A stretch of 64,000 nt of DNA, from NCBI GenBank assembly GCA_024509875.1, contig JAMPIV010018776.1, positions 688,001 through 752,000 on the forward strand. The letters run 5' to 3'. The first letter of the stretch is position 1, and every line of letters begins with the position of its first letter. The DNA is from Oreohelix idahoensis (lineage: Eukaryota; Mollusca; Gastropoda; Stylommatophora; Oreohelicidae). Shown here piece by piece: positions 9,167 to 20,169 of the stretch. The notes under the pieces are model-generated. The model saw only the letters and a list, made by a program, of their open reading frames with translations, was not told the origin of the DNA and made no database searches. The position numbers were made by a program, and so were the translations under genes.

Positions 9167-11116
9167 TTACGCCTGTTGAATATTCTGATTTGGATCACAG
9201 GGATGCCTACTGAGGAAATCTGCACCCACGTTTTGTGACCCCGGAATATATTCAATAGTGAATGCATATGGCTGTAGGAGTAACGACCATCGTAATAAAC
9301 GAGCATTTTCGTGTTTTGCCTGTGACAGAAATACGAGAGGTTGATGATCTGTTTGGACCACGAATGTTCTACCATAAAGATAGATCTGGAACTTTCGTAT
9401 AGCCCATATAAGAGCTAAACATTCCTTTTCGCTTGTTGAATAGTTTTGTTCCGCTCTGTTCAAATTGCGTCTAGCATTAGCGACTGGGTTCAGCTCCCCA
9501 TCTTGTGACGGCGACCTTTGCAACAAAGTAGCCCCCAGGCCCACATTGCTTGCGTCACTTCTTACCACAAATTCCTGACTCAAATCAGGTAACTTCAAGA
9601 TTGGCTTGCTTGTAAGTTTTTCCTTTAACTCTTGGTATGCTAATTCACATTGGGCTGACCAAACAATTCTATCAGGATTTCCCTTGCGAGTTAAATCCGT
9701 CAGAGGAGTACAAATAGAGTTAAAAGTTTTGATATATTTTTGATAAAATCCACACAACGACACAAAAGATCTCACATCTTTTTTTGTTTGTGGCCTAGGT
9801 GCTCTCTGCAATTTCTCAAGGTTCTTGGGGTCAGGGGTCATGCTACCCTGAAACACAGTATGTCCCAAGAATTCCAACTCTTTACAACCAATACAACATT
9901 TTGTTGGTCTAGCCGTCAAATTAGCCTCTCTTAGTCTATCAAACAGCATAGTCAAAGAGTTAATGTGTTCCTCAAAGGTTTCTGTAGCAATGAGGATGTC
10001 ATCCATAAAATTACTGATGCATGGGTTATTCAGTGGATCCAACAATTTTCGCATCATCCTAGAAAACACACTCGGAGCATTTTTCAACCCAAACGGCAAC
10101 ATGTTGAATTCATAATGTCCTTCCGAAGTGCTGAACGCTAAATAAGGTCGGACCTCAGGCTTTACTGGAATCTGATAATAGCCTTTGCTCAGATCCACCT
10201 TCGAAAAATATTTTGCCTTGTTTAGCCTGGCAAATAATTGATTTGTGTCAGGTAATGGATCCACCTGATTCTCTGTGACAGCATTCAGTTTCCTGTAATC
10301 TATACACAGACGATGTTCCCCAGAGGGTTTCCTCAGCAAAACGACACTGGAGCTGTACGGAGATTCGCTATGAGAAATAATCCCTTCTTTCAACAAATAA
10401 TCAATCTCTTCTCTCAAAGCTTTCTCCTTTGCAAACGGGATCGTATAGGCTCTCATACAGATCGGTGTTGGGTCTACTAATGTCATATTATATTCCAACA
10501 AATGCGTGTGCCCCGGTTTGTCCGTTAACACGTCCGTATGATCAGTCAGAACCTTTTGAACCTGTTCCCTCTGTTTTTTCGTCAAGTGTTTACTGACTTT
10601 TACATGTGCAGGGGTTTCACATGTTTTTAGGGGGTACTCATGAGAGGTGAGTGGTTCATTTTTCATCCCCGTTGCTATCGACAAGGACATTAAGTGTGTT
10701 CCTTCCTGGATTTCCCTGTCCAGATACTTCTTTAGAAGGTTCACATGATATATTTTCTCTTTCCCCTTCTTGTCGATTTTATAATTTGTTCTAGACACCT
10801 TCTCTAGAACAGTATATGGACCTTGCCATCCAATTTGTAATTTGTTACTGCTGCCGGGTAGAAGAAGAAGCACCTTCTCGCCCACATTTAGCTCTCTATC
10901 CTTCGCTTTCTTATTAAAATAGGCAGCATGTTTTTTCCTGGCTTGTCTGAGATTATCATTTGCAAGTTTCCAGCCAGTTTTCAGACGAGTGGTCAGCTCG
11001 TTCACATATTGATATGATGAGGTAACAGTCTCTTCTGCCTTCTCATCTGTCCATGTCCTCAACAAGGTTACATATGGACCTTTTAATTTCCCAAATAACA
11101 GGGTTGCGGGTGCCAT
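9167..11116 (-). pseudogene. pol: Element 2 pol, C-terminal part: integrase tail, RT, RNase H
   Basis: A 649-codon frame. It opens with the end of integrase and the basic linker (KKHAAYFNKKAKDRELNVGE, QIGWQGPYTVLEKV), continues with RT (CIDYRKLNAV, KVDLSKGYYQIPV), the catalytic FMDD at about residues 370-373, and RNase H (VVRSDASNVGLGATLLQ, then FLSRHP). FMDD in place of the common Y-X-DD is shared with element 3. The frame itself is undamaged, but the upstream integrase is not, so it cannot be made as part of a complete Gag-Pol. Confidence 0.9.
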
Positions 11117-11750
11117 CCCGGTTGAATTTTTTCCCGATACGCAAACAACGCAGCGGGCAGGTATTGGTCCCCACGTATCGTTTTCTCATGTTTTCATCAG
11201 GATAAAATCTCTTCCAGTCCCATTGAACCTCTCTGCCTTTCCCTTGGGGTGATACGGACCCAATGAAAGTTCCTGGCTTGGAAGATCCTGAAAAACTTCT
11301 TCCGTTTTTTCCCTTCACCCAGGTCAGCCGTTATCAGTCAAGATTTGTGCGGGAATCCTTAACCTGGGGTGAATATTGTAACTTTTGCCTCTGCGACAGT
11401 TGCATGTTTTTCAATCGATTGACGACAGGGGGCTACCGCCTCTCCCCACATATAACAGGCCTAAGTTTGCCGTGGCGTGTCCACCAGTTAGTAATGATGC
11501 AACTGTTCCAGGCCTTCCTCGTGGCGAGTGAGAGGTCCCTGCACATTTTGCAACTCTCTTGTGGGTGTTCCCTCAATGGGAAATTTCCCCTAGAGTTGCA
11601 GGAACAGTCCAGTTCTTTGGAGCTACCCTTTGACATTCTGGGCAGGATTTGACATATTTTTGAGAATCTCCGTTTTGGCAAATAATGACAAGCTATACGC
11701 TTTCCTGTTCCTGATCCCCATATGACCACTGAAGGGAATGCATGTCCTAA
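11117..11750 (-). pseudogene. Element 2 integrase region, scrambled
   Basis: It corresponds in position and length to 44027-44680 of element 3, which encodes the integrase core. Short stretches match well, but many small indels and substitutions break every frame. The density of changes is clearly higher than in the flanking gag and RT parts. Either the copy decayed here or the consensus is poor in this 650-bp stretch. Confidence 0.75.
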
Positions 11751-12355
11751 TTACATCTGCCCTCGCGATATGATTTTAGGAAGTACCAGCTGTCCATGAC
11801 CATTTGTTCCAGTCCCAGTCTTCCTATACAACAATTTGTTCTTCATATAATAGTCCCCTTTGCTTGGAGGTGTGTGGCATTTAGGTAATTTTTTAAAGCA
11901 AGGCTTGAGTGTCCTATCCTCAGCCTGTGCCTTCCTCATCTCCTCTGGATGAGTATTTATAGGTTCATCTTCCTCCTTCCGTGACTGTAATCTGGTCTGC
12001 ACTGCTGCCATGACCACAGGTCTCTTGGGATTCCCCAAGAAGACATAACGACACCCCAATATCAGAGGGTAGATGGGTGCGTCTATCACTGCTGCTCTGA
12101 TTACTCCTTCCACATAGCGAGTTTTCACAGTTATCCTGGCAATGGGAAGTGTCATGAGTGGTATGTCCTTGGTCGCCCCTTGTATCTCCACTGTTTCTGT
12201 GGTATACTGATCTGGGTTCACCAGGTGCGAACTCACGACTGAATCAAAATCTAGACCTGTATCATAAAGGCACCTAATGGTGACCCCATTACATACAACA
12301 TCTTCACAAACTGGGGGGTGATAAGGTTCCTGCAGTCCTGTAGGTCTGTCCTTTA
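11751..12355 (-). pseudogene. Element 2 protease and linker
   Basis: The frame 11751-12236 gives SSHLVNPDQYTTETVEIQ and GCRYVFLGNPKRPVVM, matching the protease and post-protease linker of element 3. The D-T-G motif lies just upstream, near 12260, outside the annotated frame. A stop at the end of gag separates it from the knuckle-bearing frame. Confidence 0.75.
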
Positions 12356-13592
12356 CTACCTTTTACTCGTCTTCATTGCAGCAAACGTAGGAGGTTTCTT
12401 ATTACAAACTTTGGTGTCATGTCCTTCCCTCTTACACCATCTACAATATAATCTACCTTGATGAAAAGGTTTTCTTTCATCATATTTTCTGTCATTGAAC
12501 TGTGGGTTTTTGTTTCTATAGTCATTTCGTAGCTTATCTAAGTTTTGCTTACCTTTGTTGTCAAATTTATTAGAGTTTTGAGGGGCCTTAAAATTTTCTG
12601 CATGCTTCTTTTTGGCGCCAGCTACCTCTGCCTGGGCCGCCTGATACCTCTCAGCGACATTAAGTAACTCACCCAACCTCTCTGCACCTTGTTCCATGAG
12701 AAACTTTCTCAAGTCTGGAGCCATGGACTCTCTTAATTGCTCAATAAGGATCATTTCTTTAAGATCTTGGGTTTTCCCCAGAGCAGTCCATTTCTCCAAG
12801 TAAGTCTCTAAACGTGCAGAGAACTGGTGATAGGTCTCACCCGACAGTAGCTTGGCATTTCTAAACTTTTTCCTATAAAATTCTCCATTCTTTTCATACC
12901 TTAACAAAAGAGCCTGCTTCAACATGTCATAATTGTCTTGGTCGTCTTTGCTCATCTTTGCAAACACTTCATAAGATGTTCCCCTAAGACCCTGGGATAA
13001 CTTCAAACTCCACCTTTCTTTCTCTAATCCATAGGTGGTGGCTAATACCTCAAATCTACTGAGGAATGACTCGATGTCATCCTTCCTCTCAACAAAATAG
13101 TCTAAATGGAACCCCCATAGCTGAGGTTGAGGCTCCCTGACTAGCATCAGAGGTAGAAGGGCTGGCACCATTTTCAGGAGCATGGCTTTGAAACTCAAAC
13201 TCCCTTAGTCGCAACTCATGTTCCCTCTGTAACCGTTTATCTTCTGCTTCCCTTTCAGCAGCCAGTCTTTTGTCTCCCCTTTCCGCAGCCAGTCTTTTGT
13301 CTTCCCTTTCAGCCTCAAGTTTCTTCTCCTCATATTGGAGCCGCTTAATTTCAGCCTCCCTATCCGCCTCCAATGCCCTAGCCTCTTTGTCAGCCTCAAT
13401 CTGCAACCTTTTAATTTCTTTATCAGCCTCAATTTGTAACTGTAATTTTCTTTCTTCTGCTAACTTACTATCTTCTCTTGCAATATATTTATCAACGTCT
13501 GAAGTTACATAATGGACTAGATCTGGTCCGTCCATACCCATCTCTTTCGCAGTCAGCAGAACAGCAGATCTGAACTTTCCCAAGTCTGCCAT
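12356..13592 (-). pseudogene. gag: Element 2 gag, one frameshift
   Basis: It starts MADLGKFRSA at 13592. A long charged coiled-coil (Glu/Lys/Arg-rich, 13210-13480) is followed by a capsid-like region (LSQGLRGTSYEVFAKMS, YEKNGEFYRKKF) and one CCHC knuckle (CRWCKREGHDTKVC). The frame shifts near 13110, where a run of C residues is longer than in element 3, so the protein is split into 13089-13592 and 12356-13198. Confidence 0.85.
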
Positions 13593-13870
13593 AATATCAA
13601 TTTTAACAAAGTTCTAAGGCAAATTTCAAACCCTAATTAACAAGGTATAACCAATGACTAATTTATTAACTAATTACTGGCCGTGACACTTCATCAACTA
13701 TTTTTCATCAAAAGTACTTTACTTTTATTTTATTGAACATTATTTTTCTCAAGGGACAATAGTTATACAATTTCAATATCGAATCTATATATAATGTTAA
13801 TTTTAAATCCCGAGAGCAAGCTACCCAATATAAAATGAAAACTCAGATCCCAGACGAGCCTACCAATATA
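13593..13870 (-). other. Element 2 leader with two primer-site-like segments
   Basis: Next to the LTR the minus strand reads TATATTGGTAGGCTCGTCTG, and about 45 bases further on a second similar segment begins TATATTGGGTAGCTTGCTCT. Both resemble the leader start of element 3 (TATATTGGGGTCTCGCTC). The TGG placement fits a primer-binding site. A loose likeness to the 3' end of tRNA-Pro is an inference from memory. Confidence 0.5.
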
Positions 13871-16413
13871 TGTGGTGGTTTTGGTGTTGTTATTGTTGTT
13901 CTAGTATTTCCTATTGTACTGAGTGAGGTCAGCTGTGAAGGTCCCTGAATATCTAAGGTTAGAGTGAGTTTTCAGGGTACCTTTCTGCTACCACCTTACG
14001 ATCTCACTCAGACCTATTCTTGACTAGTATGTATGATGGCTACGTCTAAATTGTCTAGGGTATTGCAAATGTGGTGTGATGTTAATTAAACCCACAAACA
14101 CACATATAAACAACTATTAATCTCTATGATCAACTCAACTAACACAGTGTTTTTAAATTTTTGGTGATAACTTTTGTTACAATTTTATTTTGTCCTGAAC
14201 TAGATATTCTTTTGTTCAGGACTGTCAACTGAAAATGTAATCAATGTGTGAATATATACATATATACAGGAAATTTTACTTAACTAAAAAGGACCATCTG
14301 TCCATACACGTTATATGATTTTTACTTAATGGTGTTGATTTAAATTAATCTCACTACACTGTTACAGGAGTGCGGGTCGAGATGTGTACATCACACCCTA
14401 TCTTTCTTTTCAAGACTTTTATTTATAGTCTGCACTTTAATTGGGAACACTTTAGCGGTATGTTAAACAGTTTATTTTATATCATAGAAGTGCGTTGATG
14501 AAGAGTTCCGGGCCCAGTTTGATGTACTTAACTGGCCCAGTGACTTGTAGTTGAGTGTTGTCTTTTCTGTCGACAGCCACTGTCTCGATCTTTCTGAGAT
14601 ACTCTTGGTAGGAACTGACCACAAAGCTTCAGCTCCAGTGGTATGGCGCTAGTACTGCGACAGCCACCTCCACTATCAATCAGTTGAAAATATTCAGGAG
14701 GCTGGCACTAGCGTAGTGCCAGTACAAACCCTGTAACATGAAGATTAAGGCTTGTCTCAACAAAACATCAAGTCCCTCAAATACACAAGTTATAATACAT
14801 GCAAAAGTAAGGACTAGGGTCAGATCTGTCTGACCGACCCAGCACCTCCACCTCAATAATGTAACAGTTTGTACCAGTTTTTCATTTCCTCTCCTCTACT
14901 GGCTACAACATCTCTACAAATATCCATGATCTTTTCCATAAAATAGGATAAGTGTTATGATCCCCGATGATAATGTACAAAGTCGTTTGGTTCTACCTCT
15001 CTGGTAGTTTGATAATACAATATGGTGGAGCAACAAGTAGGCTTTGCATAAGTCTACTAGGGACATATGTACTTACTGTCGTAAAATATCTTCATTACCC
15101 AAGTCAAACAACACAATTAATAATATAATAATTGTTAATAATTTCAGTCTTACCACAGATCAAGAAATAAAACACAGGAACGACGATTGGCACTTATTCA
15201 GCACTGCTGCTGCTGCTGCTGCTGCTGCTTGTGTGACTATGAAATCTTATTACAATATTTGCTTTAGTATATATTCAAACTTCACACTCATCTATCGTCC
15301 TGACACTTGGACAGTTTCTAAACAAATGGCGTCCCTCCTATCTAAGTTTTTATTGATATAAAATGCGTTGGCCAATGAGGTCCAAGTATTTAACTTTCAA
15401 TGTCAAATTTTTGAAAATAAAGCCAAAATTTCCCAAGGAATGCCAAAAGTACACAATAAAAGGCGTACCTCTGTCTGTCGGTCTGTCCCATTTTGGCATT
15501 GAAAGCTAAAAACAGTCTTAATTTTTGATATAACAAGTCTGTCTCTCACTCACTTCCAAATTTCCACGGTCAAAATATATTTTTAGTGTTGGGCCATCCC
15601 ATAATTTCTTTCCCCCTTGTCTACCCCTCCTTCAATAGAATTACATGTACTATGGCTTAACTCATTTCCTCTAACGCGTCCAAAAAATCACCGTTAGCAA
15701 ATGCAAAGAAGATCAGTCCGTCTGCCTGTCTGTACCGACCAATACAGTATTTTGTCAATATCTTTCGTGTTATCTGTCGGACCTTACATTTTAAGGCATA
15801 TTATTTATCAGGAGAAGACAAGCTCTTAAATTAGCTAACTTTTATGGTCCTAAGCCTATTAATAAAGAATTTCATAAATTTTCCATATCATTTCCATTAT
15901 CTCCTAAACACGCCACCTCTTTTCCATTCGCGCTTAGTTCAAACTGCAGCAACAACAAGTTGGTGACGTCATAAAATGTACTAATTTGCAGACAGAGTAA
16001 GGCGTGTGTGTTTATGTATTCCCACTGTGTGCCTTGTAGTAGAAGAAGAGTTGGCGTGGCGTGATATTTTTAAACCTCTGCTACCAATGTAACGAACAAT
16101 TATTAGTGCCGTGGCTTTCTTTTGCCAACAATTTTGCGTGTTTCAACCTCTAGTGTCAATAGGCGCAGTCTAAAAATACATTTTCCTATCTCCTATGTTG
16201 GTCCGAAATAAGGCTAATACGGTCAAAATGTTATCTATAAATCCCAGGTCACGGTACCCTTATACATTACGTTCTGTCTTGCTAAAATCAATGCGTTGAC
16301 TGGCGGGGGAAAACGGCGCGTTGCAAATATACTATAGTGTTTCTACTTATATAAATTGGGCTGTTATACATATAAATAATACTTTTATCGCTGTATCAAT
16401 CTACTTTATCACA
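13871..16413 (-). repeat. 5' LTR of element 2 (right copy, 2543 bp)
   Basis: Plus-strand ends are TGTGGTGG... and ...TTTATCACA, i.e. TG...CA with a TGTG/CACA flavour. It is more complete than the left copy. Near its 3' end (element orientation) it carries hairpin 1 (13919-13930 with 14000-14011) and hairpin 2 (14192-14200 with 14214-14222). The LTR is long for Ty3/gypsy. A CTG repeat at about 15206-15231 is a simple repeat, not a coding tract. Confidence 0.9.
13919..14011 (-). other. LTR hairpin 1, element 2
   Basis: Arms CTGAGTGAGGTC (13919-13930) and GATCTCACTCAG (14000-14011) are complementary except for one position. A second pair inside (CCCTGAA with TTCAGGG) extends the fold. Homologous hairpins with paired changes occur at 39638-39735, 46701-46798 and 34113-34206. 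Confidence 0.65.
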
Positions 16414-17225
16414 TTTACTTCGAATTCTATTGTTTTCTAACCGAATTTTCGCTTTAACCACATGAAACTATGTAAATGTAAATACATTTAGGCTGTGCGT
16501 ATGATATTGTAATTCAAAGGTGTAATTTTAATTTTGCTAGTTGTTTATGTCACTACTATTGCCATTACATTCAGGGAAATACGGGAATTACGATTTACCA
16601 GTAACATTAGTACAAGAAACATTACTAAGGATTCTGTATGGTCTGGTACGGGAGGAGGTCCATGGGGGTGACAACATGAGTTACCGCACTGGGTGACACC
16701 AACCCTAGTGACGTCACTGGCCTGCACAAAGTAGTTACAAGCTCTTTCAGCGATGGTTTCTATGGCAATTTTTTTACACGATGAACTTGCCAGTCCCATA
16801 CTTCCATTTACAGGTGGTATTATTATTAGTATTCTTGTTTAAAATGTCATTATTTGCTTACTATCTTTGTTTTGTTTTCGATCGTATGTCCCTGAAGAAG
16901 GGATTGTGGCCGTAACGTAGGTAGTTCTCTTTGCCCTTTATCTTAGTAAAATGTGTGATCTATCCGTTTACCTCGCCATTACTCTTTATTGGCATTTCTT
17001 AGATTCAGACAGAAATTTTCAGTGGCTGAACGTCTGCATGTACTTCTTGACTAATACCGGCTGTAAAGATAAACTGATTCGGCCAATATAGCACACACTA
17101 TTTTTTTTTTTTTCAATCGTACGCCCGCTATTACTCGAGGCGAAATCTCCGGTTAATACAAGGTATGTCTAACCTGAGACTGATTTTACGTGAGTATCCC
17201 TTTTTTTCCTGTACAATGACAGGTG
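16414..17225. other. No gene; R3 repeat copy at 16640-16790 (minus)
   Basis: AT-rich sequence. The minus strand of 16640-16790 carries the R3 core in diverged form (ATAGAAACCATCGCTGAAAG) and the following block. At 16892-16917 CTGAAGA ... CGTAACG loosely resembles a hammerhead ribozyme core. A run of 13 T lies near 17101. Confidence 0.4.
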
Positions 17226-17229
17226 TCCT

Positions 17230-17745
17230 CTCGCCATTCAGGGAGATACTCGCCGATTTCGGAGGTACCCATTAGAGCTGGGTCGGCTCAGGAGCCGTTC
17301 GGGTTATTCCAGTCCATGGTCGACGACACTTCTACAAATGTGCTCATGTGTCAGCAGTTCAAAAGAATTGTGATATAGTGGATCCCTTCTCGCTGCAACA
17401 TCCCCGGAAACGAACAGGTTGAAAGATTGGCAAAGGAAGCGGAAAAGCTAAGTCAGCTTGAAACAAGCATAATTTATGAAGAGACCAAGAGTTTTATCAA
17501 GCGCAGATGCAGGAGCAAGTGGGAAGCAGAAATGATGCGTATTACCAGCTCAGCAGAAGTGAACAAGTGTTAATATCCAGACTTCGCACAAGCCACAACA
17601 GATTTTGAGATACCATCTATTCAACAAGCTAAAGACAGACCTTCTGACGAGTGTAACTGTGGCACTGATAAATTGACTGCTGATCATCTACTTCAATGGT
17701 GCCCAACATGAGGAACAGAGAAAACACATATGGCCATCACCAGTA
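17230..17745 (+). pseudogene. LINE (I/Nimb-like) RNase H and C-terminal remnant
   Basis: Reading through stops and shifts gives the RNase H signature WIPSRCNIPGNE, then a helical stretch (LAKEAEKLSQLET), and later RLRTSHNR and a cysteine motif (CNCGTDKLTADHLLQWCP). This is typical of the C terminus of I/Jockey-group LINEs that encode RNase H. It is heavily mutated and clearly dead. A better related domain is on the minus strand at 55140-56060. Confidence 0.75.
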
Positions 17746-17889
17746 CCATTCCTGTAAGAACTCTATGGAGATATCAACAACCTCAAACTGACCACTGCTT
17801 TCTTTGAACATATTCAAGTTGACGTTTGAGGGTGAACAAAGAAGTTTCCATTATCTCTTTATTTGTAATAAATATTTGTTCTTGGTGAA

Positions 17890-18240
17890 ACATGGAAGTA
17901 TGGTACTTAGGGAGAGAACAAGTGTGTATGGCATCGAGGGAGTGAACATGGGCTTATGGTGCTGAGGAAGAGAACAAGTGTGTATTGTACCGAGGGAAGG
18001 AGCATGGGCGTATGGTACTGAGGGAGGGAACAAGTGGGTATTGTACCGAGGGAAGGAGCATGGGCGTATGGTACTGAGGGAAAGAACAAGTGGGTATTGT
18101 ACCGAGGGAAGGAGCATGCGCGTATGGTACTGAGGGGGGGAACAAGTTTGTATTGTACCGAGGGAAGGAGCATTCGCGTATGGTACTGAGGGAGAGAACA
18201 TGGTCGTATCGTTTTGAGGAGTGGGGAGACGTGCATATTG
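17890..18240. repeat. 56-bp minisatellite
   Basis: About six units. The anchor AGCATGGGCG recurs at 18001, 18057, 18113 and 18169, exactly 56 bases apart. Each unit has two related halves (GTACCGAGGGAAGGAGCATG and GTACTGAGGGA...GAACAAG). The minus strand is open in all three frames because no unit contains a stop, so the predicted minus-strand proteins here are artefacts. Confidence 0.9.
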
Positions 18241-18289
18241 TACTGGGGAGGGGAAGAAGGACAGATGGGACTGAGGGGCAGGAGAACAC

Positions 18290-19030
18290 ATTAACATATA
18301 ATTCTTAGGGAGGGGATTAGGCCTTTCTAGTTTTGAATGTGGCGACAGTTTTGAGGGAAAAATCAGGTGCTAGACAGTTATATAAGCGTTGAGTCTTGAC
18401 GCTAGCTCAGACATCACAAACCACACAAACCACGATCATTATCTCAGACATATTCCAGAATCTCTTGGAAGCACAATCATTGCTATCAGCTTATGTTCTG
18501 CCTCTTGAGGCTAAGAATAATTTTGTGAATCACTTTTGTCTGGCATCACATGAATTAAAAAACTAAATAGTTGTGAAGATTACGAAATAATAAATAAACG
18601 CAGTTAACAGAAACTCTGGGGATAATGGCGTGTTGAACTTTGGGATGTATCTGATAAGAGGTTACAATTCTTGTAATTCAATGTAGGTTTTGAATTAAAT
18701 ATGCATTCAACTATCTTAAGTTCTTTCACCCGTCTACGGGGTTTTTTTTTTGGTTTTTTTTAGGGGAGATGACGAACAGAAAAGAGCAGATTAGTATAAT
18801 GTGAACATGTTTTGGAAGATGCAGAATTTAGTTTAAAATAGCTTTTATATTCATCATGCGCTTTAAAAAAAAGTAAAAGAGAGGATGATATCAGGACAAC
18901 AATGTAACATACATTTGATGCCTTAAAGATTATAAACCCCCACGTTGAAAATTGCCGTTGGTTTATGTAAAGTTAGAGAAGAGAGACGAGGAGATAACGA
19001 AGCAAACGACTATTTTAATTACCTCATCAT
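18290..19030. other. No gene or repeat recognised
   Basis: AT-rich sequence with a T-rich run near 18740-18760. I see no coding frame, RNA gene or structured repeat. Confidence 0.4.
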
Positions 19031-19039
19031 CACTAACTT

Positions 19040-19150
19040 CGTGGGTTGGAGTGGCTAAGAGGTATGGCATCCGCTTCTAATTATAAAGATACCTGGTTCG
19101 GTTCCCAGAACAGGGAATATATTTGATGGACATGTGTTTCAGAACCTGTG
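19040..19150 (+). repeat. tRNA-derived SINE head (tRNA-Arg-like)
   Basis: TGGCTAAGAGG at 19052-19062 fits an A box and GGTTCGGTTCC at 19095-19105 fits a B box, at tRNA-like spacing. CTTCTAAT in between resembles a UCU anticodon loop. The arms do not pair well enough for a functional tRNA. It runs into the 17-bp satellite, so it is probably an old SINE head. Confidence 0.6.
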
Positions 19151-19176
19151 GGTCCTAATGATGTCATACTCCCCCT

Positions 19177-19520
19177 GATCTCATGGGTAGTGAGATCTCA
19201 TGGATAGTTAGATCTCATGGGTAGTGAGATCTCATGGATAGTGAGATCTCATGAGTAGTGAGATCTCATGGATAGTGAGATCTCAGGGGTAGTGAGATCT
19301 CATAGATAGTGAGATCTCATGGGTAGTGAGATCTCATGGATAGTTAGATCTCATGGGTAGTGAGATCTCATGGATAGTGAGATCTCATGGGTAGTGAGAT
19401 CTCATGGATAGTTAGATCTCATGGGTAGTGAGATCTCATAGATAGTGAGATCTCATGGGTAGTGAGATCTCATGGATAGTTAGATCTCATGGGTAGTGAG
19501 ATCTCATAGATAGTGAGATC
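19177..19520. repeat. 17-bp palindrome-bearing satellite
   Basis: About 20 units of GATCTCATGGGTAGTGA, alternating with GATCTCATGGATAGTTA or GATAGTGA forms (a 34-bp dimer). Each junction makes TGAGATCTCA, a perfect 10-bp palindrome, wherever the preceding unit ends in TGA. Confidence 0.92.
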
Positions 19521-19684
19521 GGATGCCTAGCCTTTTCGGATAAGAGCGAAAAAACAAAAGCTCCCGTGTGCAAGTTGCACATTTAAAAAATCCCTCGAAA
19601 GTTGGAAATCGTAAAGAGCAGACCATACGGCCACTGCCCTGGCAAAATTTACAAAATTAGGTAACCTACCCACCATAAAAATGT

Positions 19685-20005
19685 TTACTTCTTCTTCTTC
19701 TTCCTCGTTCGCCTTCAGACTTCCACATTAAATCAGTGCAGGAGGAGCACGATAGTCTTGGTTGACAATCCACCTAAGAGAAGGACAACTTCACACAAAC
19801 CCGGGTTGGAAAGACTCGTTAGTCCGGAAAGACAGCTCTCCTAGGAGAGACAACTCTGATGTAAAACAACTGCTGCCTTGCAGGAAGGTCACGGAAAACC
19901 AGAGGCTAGGGAAGCAGTCCCGAACAAATGCATGCTGAAGACGGATGCACTGGGCCGCAAGGCGCACAACATAGTGCAACGCAAACCGCCTTGAGATGAC
20001 AGACA
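19685..20005 (-). repeat. SINE2-related repeat with tail at its left end
   Basis: The minus strand ends GGCGAACGAGGAAGAAGAAG, nearly the tail of SINE2 (37145-37448). The block CATGCTGAAGACGGATG with its surroundings matches the SINE2 body, but in the plus orientation, so body and tail are inverted relative to each other. Similarity to the 5' region of the LINE at 61700-61810 is also visible. Family assignment is tentative. Confidence 0.45.
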
Positions 20006-20169
20006 CAAAAAATGTTTACAGAATGTGTGATTCCTGTATACACACATTGGGATCCCCGCAGGTGCTACGGAGTTCGTGCACTGGGCTGAGATCCTCCTTG
20101 TGTGATTTAAAGGAGGAGATCGGAGCACTGATGGAGTTGTCTGTCTGCATTGCAGATGGTCCTTTTAAC

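Larger units (their letters stand above)
6746..16413 (-). mobile_element. Gmr1-like Ty3/gypsy element 2, degraded
   Basis: Two direct repeats of about 2.35 kb flank a gag-protease-integrase-RT-RNase H region on the minus strand. The protein order and sequence match element 3 (39592-49067), so integrase precedes RT. Gag, the protease boundary and especially integrase are broken by frameshifts, while the RT-RNase H part is one open frame. The left LTR lacks the outer 194 bases present in the right LTR, so no target duplication can be recognised. LTR sequences differ from those of element 3, so this is a related but separate subfamily. Confidence 0.9.

Noticed and set aside
13270..13512. Serine/leucine-rich plus frame
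   Set aside because: It is the antisense shadow of the gag coiled coil.
15044..15361. 105-codon plus frame with an alanine run
   Set aside because: It lies inside the element 2 LTR, antisense to the element; the alanine run is a CTG repeat.
17851..18297. Three overlapping minus-strand frames of 109-148 codons
   Set aside because: They arise from the 56-bp minisatellite, which lacks stops in every minus frame. No non-repeat domain is present.
19040..19115. Functional tRNA-Arg gene
   Set aside because: The A and B boxes fit, but the acceptor and anticodon arms do not pair, so it is better explained as a SINE head.
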